DNA of 64,000 nt, taken from Neisseria sicca (lineage in GTDB: Bacteria > Pseudomonadota > Gammaproteobacteria > Burkholderiales > Neisseriaceae). Where the stretch lies: positions 124,001 to 188,000 of the forward strand of contig NZ_POXG01000002.1 of the NCBI RefSeq assembly GCF_003044565.1. Direction: 5' to 3'. The notes beneath the pieces are model-generated. The model worked only from the letters and a program-made list of their open reading frames with translations. It did no database searches and had not been told where the DNA came from. The position numbers were made by a program, and so were the translations under genes. This document shows, in pieces, positions 55,537-64,000 of this stretch (position 1 is the stretch's first letter; every line of letters starts with the position of its first letter).

Positions 55537-55746
55537 TGAGAACGGAGGACACTTTACGAAACTTTAATATGGCGGTCAATTATTTTTTCAGACGACCTTG
55601 CTGCGTCGGCGCAAAATTGTTGTTTAATTTTAAATAAAACAAATCATTATACGAAGTGTAAAAATGTAGCCCGATGTAATTTTGAAACACATTCGGGTAG
55701 AACCGTCCATATTGACGGGATAGGGGGCGGTAATTAGAATACGGCG

Positions 55747-55765
55747 ACATTGGTCATGCCAATTT
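55747..55765. promoter_or_regulatory. One-mismatch operator upstream of the GntR gene
   Basis: ATTGGT-CAT-GCCAAT, one change from the core of the two lctP-type boxes, 98 bases before the regulator start. Suggests autoregulation. Confidence 0.65.
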
Positions 55766-55860
55766 TGACGCAGGTTGCCATTTCAGACGACCTGCCACAC
55801 CACATTATCGGATTTGAGTCTTCTCCATACAGAAAACATGAGGGAAATGAGGGAATTAAA

Positions 55861-56640
55861 ATGACAAAACTGGTTCGACCACAAAAAATCAGCGACCAAA
55901 TATTGTCGATATTAGAAGAGAGGATTGCGACGGGCGTTTACGAAGAAGGCGGCAAAATCCCGCCCGAACGCACGCTCGCGGAAGAATTCGGCGTATCGCG
56001 CCCGTCGGTCAGGGTCGCGCTGAATATCCTGATTGCGCGGCAGGTTTTGGAAGCGCGACAGGGCGACGGCTATTACGTTTCCGTCAAACCGCAGCAGGAT
56101 TTCCTCCAAAGCTGGCAGGAATTGCTCGGCAAACATTCCAACTGGGAAACCGATGTTTTCGATTTCAGCTGCCACATCGAAGGCTGCATGGCGTCGCTGG
56201 CTGCCGAACGGCGCACCGATGCCGATTTGAAGCGGATTGATTTTTGGCGGCAAAAATTCGAATCCGCCTGCGAAAGCGGTCATTTGGAACACCAAACCGA
56301 AGCTGACGTGAGCTTTCACCAAACCATCGCCGACGCCGCACACAACATCCTCTTCAGCCATCTCTCCGGCGGCCTGCTCAAAATGCTCTACCGCCAGACG
56401 CGCAGCAGCATCATCTACTTCAACCAAACCGAAGACCCGCGCCCCAAGCTGATTGCCCAACACCGCGCTATCTACGAAGCCATACTCGAACGCCGCCCTG
56501 CCGACGCCGCCGAAGCAGCCAAAATACACTTAAACTACGTCGCCAACAGCATCTTGCAAAACAGGGAATACAAAAGCCGCAACGAACACGCCGACACGCT
56601 GGCGCAGAACGACTTGAAGCGGGTGCAGGACTGGAAGTAG
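55861..56640 (+). CDS. gdhR: GntR/FadR-family regulator, GdhR/LldR-like
   Basis: A 259-residue regulator. The N-terminal winged HTH has [14 protein letters not shown], then [20 protein letters not shown] (about residues 32-51). The C-terminal FCD domain (about 90-240) is the FadR/LldR/PdhR type, with metal-binding His likely in [10 protein letters not shown] and QHRAIYEAI. The ATG at 55861 follows GAGGGAA; a longer in-frame start is rejected. It is divergent from a lactate permease, as gonococcal gdhR is next to lctP, where GdhR represses lctP. The shared operators predict that it controls both permeases and itself, probably with lactate or pyruvate as effector. The gdhR name is by context. 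Confidence 0.8.
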   Translation: MTKLVRPQKISDQILSILEERIATGVYEEGGKIPPERTLAEEFGVSRPSVRVALNILIARQVLEARQGDGYYVSVKPQQDFLQSWQELLGKHSNWETDVFDFSCHIEGCMASLAAERRTDADLKRIDFWRQKFESACESGHLEHQTEADVSFHQTIADAAHNILFSHLSGGLLKMLYRQTRSSIIYFNQTEDPRPKLIAQHRAIYEAILERRPADAAEAAKIHLNYVANSILQNREYKSRNEHADTLAQNDLKRVQDWK

Positions 56641-56758
56641 TTTCCTGCCTGACGGAAATGGTAAGCAGACACAAAACCCGATTATCCGCCCGCAAGGTCG
56701 TCTGAAAACCCAAATACCTGCCTTCGCGGCAGATTCCTACAACAAAAAAGGAGTAGAA

Positions 56759-59611
<2,853 letters not shown>

Positions 59612-59625
59612 GGTTTGACATGAAG

Positions 59626-59656
59626 AAAGGTCGTCTGAAAATTTCAGACGACCTTT
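59626..59656. terminator. Inverted DUS pair, gcvP terminator
   Basis: AAAGGTCGTCTGAAA and its complement with no loop beyond the central A/T; 15 bases after gcvP. Confidence 0.85.
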
Positions 59657-59714
59657 GTTTTAAAAAACGTTCATTCAGAAGGTAGCGAGGTTACGCCTTA
59701 TCTGTTTGTCAGTT

Positions 59715-59873
59715 TTATTTTTTCTTGCCAAAAATCAGGGACAACACTGACAAAATCAGGAAACCGACAAACAGGATTTTAGCGATACCTGCCGCGCTGC
59801 CTGCAATACCGCCAAAGCCCAGTACGGCTGCAATAATGGCGATGACGAAGAAAACAACTGCATAATGAAGCAT
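59715..59873 (-). CDS. DUF1328/YtjA family small membrane protein
   Basis: A 52-residue protein with two transmembrane helices ([20 protein letters not shown] and [16 protein letters not shown]) ending GKKK, the DUF1328/YtjA pattern including the central [12 protein letters not shown]. Function unknown; members are often stress-induced. AAAGGA lies seven bases before the ATG at 59873, which rules out the longer in-frame start. Confidence 0.88.
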   Translation of the reverse strand: MLHYAVVFFVIAIIAAVLGFGGIAGSAAGIAKILFVGFLILSVLSLIFGKKK

Positions 59874-60390
59874 GGTTTTTTCCTTTCTGTTTGGTGTGCA
59901 AACGGTTTGATGTGCAAACGGTCGGAGGAGAGCCTTCCGTTTGTTGTGAGATGTAACAGTTTTATATTGGATCAACTATCTTATTGATTAATTTAATACT
60001 CACGGATGTAACCGCTTGTAGTACACCTTATCGGATAACTTCCAACTTAGCAAACCGTAACAATACAAATTTTCAAGAAATCTGCCCAATTATGAAATAA
60101 CCAAACAAAGAATCAACGGCTTATATACAGACGTTAAGTTTTGAAAACATTTATATTTTATCGATTTATTAGCATTTAAAAATTTCTTTTTTAAAATCAA
60201 CAAAAAATAAAAAATAATATTTACATAAAAAGTAATACTAAATCTGCCGTTTGAATCATCATGAAACGGCTCAGAAAAATAAAAGGTCGTCTGAAACGTT
60301 ACCTTCCTTATTGATTGTTTTTTTGGAACGATTTCGTTATAAAACTAACCATCCCTTGCCCTTTTCAGACGACCTAACAGAAAAACCGCC
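59874..60390. other. AT-rich intergenic region without a gene
   Basis: About 500 bases between divergent genes, with a run of A/T-rich DNA around 60120-60240. Single DUS copies lie at about 60282 and 60365; the latter is inverted and ten or so bases before the nitrilase gene. No RNA gene recognised. Confidence 0.5.
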
Positions 60391-61221
60391 ATGCAAAACA
60401 TCCGCGCCGCCGCCGTGCAAATGATTTCGTCCACCGACCCCGATGCCAACATTAACACCATGAAACGCCTTGTGCGCCAAGCTGCCGAGCAAGGTGCGGA
60501 TTGGGTGCTGCTGCCCGAATATTGGCCGCTAATGGGGCGCAAGGATACCGACAAACTCGCTTTTGCCGAACCTTTAATCAACGGTCGTTTTGACGAAACT
60601 CGCTACACTCGTTTTCAGACGACCTTGAGCGAGACGGCGGCGGAATGCGGCGTGGTACTTTTTGGCGGCACGATTCCGCTGCAAAGCCCTGATGCGGGCA
60701 AAGTGATGAACACTATGTTGGTGTACGACCGCGACGGCACGCAAATCGGGCTGTACCACAAAATGCACCTGTTCGGTTTCTCAGGCTTGGGCGAACGCTA
60801 TGCCGAGGCGGACACCATCAGCGCAGGCGGCGATGTGCCGAAATTGACTGCCGACGGCGTGCCGCTTGCCGTGGGCGTGTGCTACGACTTGCGCTTTCCC
60901 GAGTTTTTCCGCGCCCAGCAGCCGTTTGACGTTTTACTGCTGCCCGCCGCCTTCACTTACACGACGGGCAAAGCGCATTGGGAGCTGCTGCTGCGCGCTC
61001 GCGCGGTGGAAAACCAATGCTACGTCATCGCTTCGGCGCAAGGCGGCGAACACGAAAGCGGCAGGAAGACGTTCGGTCATAGCATGATTATCGACCCGTG
61101 GGGAGAAATCTTGGACGTATTGCCCGAAGGCGAAGGCATCGTCATTGCCGACTTGGACGGCACAAGGCTGCAAAGCGTGCGCACCAGACTGCCCGCGTTG
61201 CAACACAGATTATTAAAATAA
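60391..61221 (+). CDS. Carbon-nitrogen hydrolase, Nit2/omega-amidase-like
   Basis: A 276-residue nitrilase-superfamily enzyme. The Glu-Lys-Cys triad is visible: Glu in LLPEYWP (about 42), Lys in YHKMHLF (about 128) and Cys in VGVCYDLRFPEFFR (about 164). This pattern matches the Nit1/Nit2 branch (omega-amidase, deaminated glutathione amidase) rather than true nitrilases, so it probably repairs or hydrolyses small amides in the cytosol. No good ribosome-binding site is visible. A DUS within the gene (about 60613) encodes the RFQTTL stretch. Confidence 0.9.
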   Translation: MQNIRAAAVQMISSTDPDANINTMKRLVRQAAEQGADWVLLPEYWPLMGRKDTDKLAFAEPLINGRFDETRYTRFQTTLSETAAECGVVLFGGTIPLQSPDAGKVMNTMLVYDRDGTQIGLYHKMHLFGFSGLGERYAEADTISAGGDVPKLTADGVPLAVGVCYDLRFPEFFRAQQPFDVLLLPAAFTYTTGKAHWELLLRARAVENQCYVIASAQGGEHESGRKTFGHSMIIDPWGEILDVLPEGEGIVIADLDGTRLQSVRTRLPALQHRLLK

Positions 61222-61463
61222 AAACAATTTCTCCCCAAGCACCGCCATTCCCGCCTTAAATCCTATGATATGTTGATTTTATCGCAACAAAATTAATCCA
61301 AAGTAATATGAATTTGACAATTAATTTTGCATTTATAATATTAGCAGGTACAATTTCAGACTATCTTGTCCATTATTTCAAACTATGATTGATATTTGGG
61401 GACAGCAGACAAAATAAGACCGTTTCAAACGGTCTATTGCATTTCATAAAAGGGATATCAAGG

Positions 61464-62366
61464 ATGCTCCAAGCTAAAATTGTCGTTATCGGCAGTATTA
61501 ATATGGATTTAGTCACCCGCGCTTCAAAATTTCCCAGAGCGGGTGAAACATTACTGGGAAGCTCGTTTCACCGCTTCATGGGCGGCAAGGGCGCAAACCA
61601 AGCGATTGCAGCGGCGCGTTTGGGTGCGGACGTCTGTATGATCGGCGCGGTCGGCGATGACGATTTCGGCTATGAAATGACCACCAACCTCAGCCGCGAA
61701 GGCGTCTTTACCGAACACATCCAAACCCTCCCAGGCTTGCCCAGCGGCATGGCAAACATCACCGTCGCCGACGATGAAAACTCCATCATCGTTATCGCCG
61801 GAGCCAATATGGGGCTGACGGTTGCCGATGTCGAAAACGCCGAGCAGCAAATCGCCTCCGCCGATGTGGTTTTGAGCCAGCTCGAAATCCCGATGGACTG
61901 CGTCATCGCCGCCGCAAAATTGGCGAAGAAATACGGCAAACCCTTTATCCTCAACCCGGCTCCCGCCCAATTCCTGCCTTCGGAATTATGGGAATTGGTC
62001 ACCCTTCTGACGCCCAACCGCTACGAACTTGCCGACTGTCTCGACCTGTCGCAAGATTTGAATCCCGAAGAGCTGATTCTAAAAGCCCCCTGCCCCGTCC
62101 TGATGACCATGGGCGACAAAGGCGCAGTTTATAAAGACGGCAAAGACGGCTTGCGTTATGTTTCCAGCTTTAAAGTGGACACCGCCGATACCACCGGCGC
62201 CAGCGACGCATTCAACGGCGCGTTGTCCGTCTTCTGGAATCAAGGCATCGAAACCGCCGTCCGTAAGGCATGCGCTGCTGCCGCGCTTTCCATTACCAAA
62301 GATGGCGCGCAAAACGGGATGCCTTTCAAAGAAGAATTGGAACAATTCCTCGCCGCGCACAGCTAA
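61464..62366 (+). CDS. rbsK: Ribokinase (PfkB family)
   Basis: A 300-residue sugar kinase. VIGSINMDLVTRASKFPRAG and GGKGANQAIAAARLGA (PfkB signature 1) are in the N-terminal third. The C-terminal signature with the catalytic Asp reads DTTGASDAFNGAL (about residues 241-253). It phosphorylates ribose to ribose 5-phosphate. The start at 61464 has AAGGG upstream and gives the standard length; 25 extra residues from 61389 are rejected. No ribose transporter or RbsR is adjacent. Confidence 0.9.
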   Translation: MLQAKIVVIGSINMDLVTRASKFPRAGETLLGSSFHRFMGGKGANQAIAAARLGADVCMIGAVGDDDFGYEMTTNLSREGVFTEHIQTLPGLPSGMANITVADDENSIIVIAGANMGLTVADVENAEQQIASADVVLSQLEIPMDCVIAAAKLAKKYGKPFILNPAPAQFLPSELWELVTLLTPNRYELADCLDLSQDLNPEELILKAPCPVLMTMGDKGAVYKDGKDGLRYVSSFKVDTADTTGASDAFNGALSVFWNQGIETAVRKACAAAALSITKDGAQNGMPFKEELEQFLAAHS

Positions 62367-62393
62367 ATCCATATTCACGTTATCAAACAGTCA

Positions 62394-62437
62394 AAAGGTC
62401 GTCTGAAAACCATCTTCCGGCGTTTCAGACGACCTTT
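62394..62437. terminator. Inverted DUS pair, rbsK terminator
   Basis: AAAGGTCGTCTGAAA and its complement around a 14-base loop, 28 bases after the stop. Confidence 0.83.
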
Positions 62438-62474
62438 ATTTGCCTTTTATATCTTAAAGACAATTGAGCCGCAT

Positions 62475-62631
62475 TATAGTGGATTAACTTTAAACCAGTA
62501 CGACGTTACCTCGCCTTAGCTCAAAGAGAACGATTCTCTAAGGTGCTGAAGCACCAAGTGAATCGGTTCCGTGCTATCTGTACTGTCTGCGGCTTCGTCA
62601 CCTTGTCCTGATTTAAATTCAATCCACTATA
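62475..62631. mobile_element. Correia repeat, 157-bp form
   Basis: Complete copy with TATAGTGGATTAACTTTAAA and right end AATCCACTATA; several single-base changes relative to the others (for example GACGTTACC). Lies between rbsK and apt, 123 bases before the apt start. Confidence 0.95.
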
Positions 62632-62754
62632 CCGTGTCGTGCGCCAAGTCATGAATGCGTCGGGGAATGGTTAAACCGCCCTGATGGATTTGGCAACCGG
62701 CAGTCTGACGGCTACAATATCATGTTAAAAACTTTTCATTTGGGAACGCGCAAA

Positions 62755-63315
62755 ATGTTGGTTCATCCTGAGGCGATGGGCGTCGCCGCATTGGCGGAAA
62801 AAATCCGCAAAATCGAAAACTGGCCGCAAAAAGGTATTTTATTTCACGACATTACACCGGTGCTGCAAAGCGCGGAATATTTCCGTCTTCTGGTGGACTT
62901 GCTGGTCTATCGCTATATGGGTCAGAAAATCGATGTCGTGGCAGGTTTGGACGCGCGCGGCTTCATCATCGGCGCGGCGCTGGCGTATCAGTTGAACGTC
63001 GGCTTCGTCCCCATCCGCAAAAAGGGCAAGCTGCCTTTTGATACCATCTCGCAAAGCTACGCGCTGGAGTACGGCGAAGCAACGGTCGAAATCCACAAAG
63101 ATGCGGTCAAACCCGGCGCGCGCGTGCTGCTGGTCGATGACTTGGTCGCAACCGGCGGCACCATGCTGGCGGGTGTGGAATTAATCCGCAAACTCGGCGG
63201 CGAAGTCGTTGAAGCGGCTGCGATTTTGGAATTTACGGACTTGATCGGCGGCAGCAAAATCCGCGAAAACGGCGTTCCCCTGTTCACCCTGCTGCAAAAC
63301 GAAGGCTGCATGTAA
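62755..63315 (+). CDS. apt: Adenine phosphoribosyltransferase
   Basis: A 186-residue purine salvage enzyme converting adenine and PRPP to AMP. The PRPP-binding motif is [13 protein letters not shown] (about residues 125-137), and [18 protein letters not shown] and [13 protein letters not shown] are typical Apt segments. The start [20 protein letters not shown] matches what I remember of neisserial Apt, so 62755 is preferred over 62722. A Correia element upstream may provide promoter or IHF sites. Confidence 0.94.
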   Translation: MLVHPEAMGVAALAEKIRKIENWPQKGILFHDITPVLQSAEYFRLLVDLLVYRYMGQKIDVVAGLDARGFIIGAALAYQLNVGFVPIRKKGKLPFDTISQSYALEYGEATVEIHKDAVKPGARVLLVDDLVATGGTMLAGVELIRKLGGEVVEAAAILEFTDLIGGSKIRENGVPLFTLLQNEGCM

Positions 63316-63331
63316 ACTGTGCTCATGCACC

Positions 63332-63376
63332 AAAGGTCGTCTGAAACAGCCATCCTGCTTTTCAGACGACTTTTTT
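63332..63376. terminator. Inverted DUS pair, apt terminator
   Basis: AAAGGTCGTCTGAAA and a near-complement (GACGACTTTTTT) around a 14-base loop, then a T-run. Confidence 0.83.
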
Positions 63377-63485
63377 GTTGTCCCTGATTACGCGGTTAAT
63401 GTAAATATCGGCTTCAGATTCGGAGAATGCCGCCAAATCGTTTAAAATGCGGTTCTAATTGATTCTAATAAAGATACGGTACGTA

Positions 63486-64000
63486 ATGAACGCACAACGC
63501 ATATTTTCTCTCTCACTCAGCCTGATCGCCACCGCGATTTTGTCGGCGTGTGCCTCCGAAAACGACACGACTTCATCCAAAGAGCCTGGCTCTTCCCTGA
63601 CCGAACCCGCCTCCATCCCCGCCCGCCGCGCGGAAGGCGAATCCAAAGTATTGTCCGATTACGGTCAATATCAAGGCGCGCTGGATGCTGCCAAACGCGG
63701 CGACGATATGTGGGTGCAACAATTCTTGGCGCAGGCAGGTGACAGCGCGATGGCTGAAAACGTCCGCAACGAATGGCTCAAAAGCCTCGGCGCACGCGGA
63801 CAATGGGATACGTTCCGCCAAGAAAACAAAAAGCTGAATGCGGCGGGTCGGGTGCAGGAAGTGCAATGTTATGCCGAATTGAGCAGCGGCAGCTACAACA
63901 TGGCGGCAGAGCTTGTGCGCGTTACCAATAAACTGCCCGCAGGCTGTACCCGCCTGGTCGAAAGCGCGGCATCGGCAGGTCGTCTGAACAGCAACGACGC
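63486..64000 (+). CDS. Lytic transglycosylase, Slt70/LtgA type, lipoprotein (3' truncated)
   Basis: The frame is open from the ATG at 63486 to the window end (171 codons visible). MNAQRIFSLSLSLIATAILSAC is a lipoprotein signal with Cys22. It is followed by a low-complexity linker (ENDTTSSKEPGSSLTEPA) and the start of an alpha-helical superhelical U-domain (DYGQYQGALDAAKRGDDMWV, MAENVRNEWLKSLGARGQWD), as in Slt70 and neisserial LtgA. The catalytic SLT domain would lie beyond the edge. A DUS (63977-63988) inside the gene encodes GRLN. Identification rests on the N-terminal part only. Confidence 0.8.
   Translation, partial: MNAQRIFSLSLSLIATAILSACASENDTTSSKEPGSSLTEPASIPARRAEGESKVLSDYGQYQGALDAAKRGDDMWVQQFLAQAGDSAMAENVRNEWLKSLGARGQWDTFRQENKKLNAAGRVQEVQCYAELSSGSYNMAAELVRVTNKLPAGCTRLVESAASAGRLNSND

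Noticed and set aside
59874..60390. tRNA or small RNA gene in the AT-rich gap
   Set aside because: No cloverleaf, TTCGA-type T-loop or terminator was visible.

Overview
The window is a chromosomal segment of a commensal Neisseria. The main evidence is the very dense 12-mer AGGTCGTCTGAA, often as closely spaced inverted pairs just after stop codons. This is the DNA uptake sequence dialect described as AG-mucDUS, typical of the N. mucosa / N. sicca / N. macacae group rather than of meningococci and gonococci (ATGCCGTCTGAA). Eight Correia elements (CREE/NEMIS; ends TATAGTGG...CCACTATA) and typically neisserial genes (lctP with a GdhR-like regulator, gluP, nagZ, apt, an Slt/LtgA-type lipoprotein) agree with this. 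I saw no rRNA, tRNA, CRISPR array, prophage or transposase gene.

Layout. 1-4.3 kb: end of a flavodoxin-fold quinone reductase, an SDR enzyme, an AraC-MGMT fusion overlapping alkB, and an MFS permease. 4.4-7.0 kb: a large RTX protein that I read as a GH87-type alpha-1,3-glucanase (mutanase). 7-13.8 kb: an NSS transporter, small membrane proteins, divergent hemN and fnr with an FNR box between them, and a metallo-beta-lactamase-fold enzyme. 14-17 kb: lactate permease and a degenerate isochorismatase-fold protein. 17.6-26.7 kb, mostly minus strand: purH, a gene with a homopolymer frameshift, a ClC channel, an EamA transporter, fis, two unknown genes, dusB and a site-2-protease-like protein without its zinc ligands. 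26.8-31.7 kb: a large lipoprotein and a 908-residue beta-helix protein with an alanine-rich repeat stalk. 31.7-46.7 kb: housekeeping and transport (ilvE, lapA-lapB, thyA, gdhA, nagZ, two NhaC antiporters, an HtrA-family protease, nth, an esterase-like hydrolase, gluP). 46.9-64 kb: YqaA-like protein, aromatic/aspartate aminotransferase, GT2, pip, lptE-holA, RDD protein, a second lactate permease divergent from a GntR/GdhR regulator, gcvP, DUF1328, a nitrilase-family enzyme, ribokinase, apt and the start of a lytic transglycosylase.

How parts fit. Both lactate permeases, about 40 kb apart, are preceded by the same 19-bp palindrome AAATTGGT-N3-ACCAATTT, and a one-mismatch version of its core lies before the GntR gene. 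This predicts one lactate regulon with autoregulation. The RTX glucanase-like protein and the beta-helix protein look like the accessory, surface or biofilm-related part of the window; an alpha-1,3-glucanase in an oral Neisseria would act on streptococcal mutan in plaque. Inverted DUS pairs serve as terminators throughout. The 157-bp Correia elements sit mostly at 3' ends of genes, while the three 106-107-bp forms lie just upstream of start codons.
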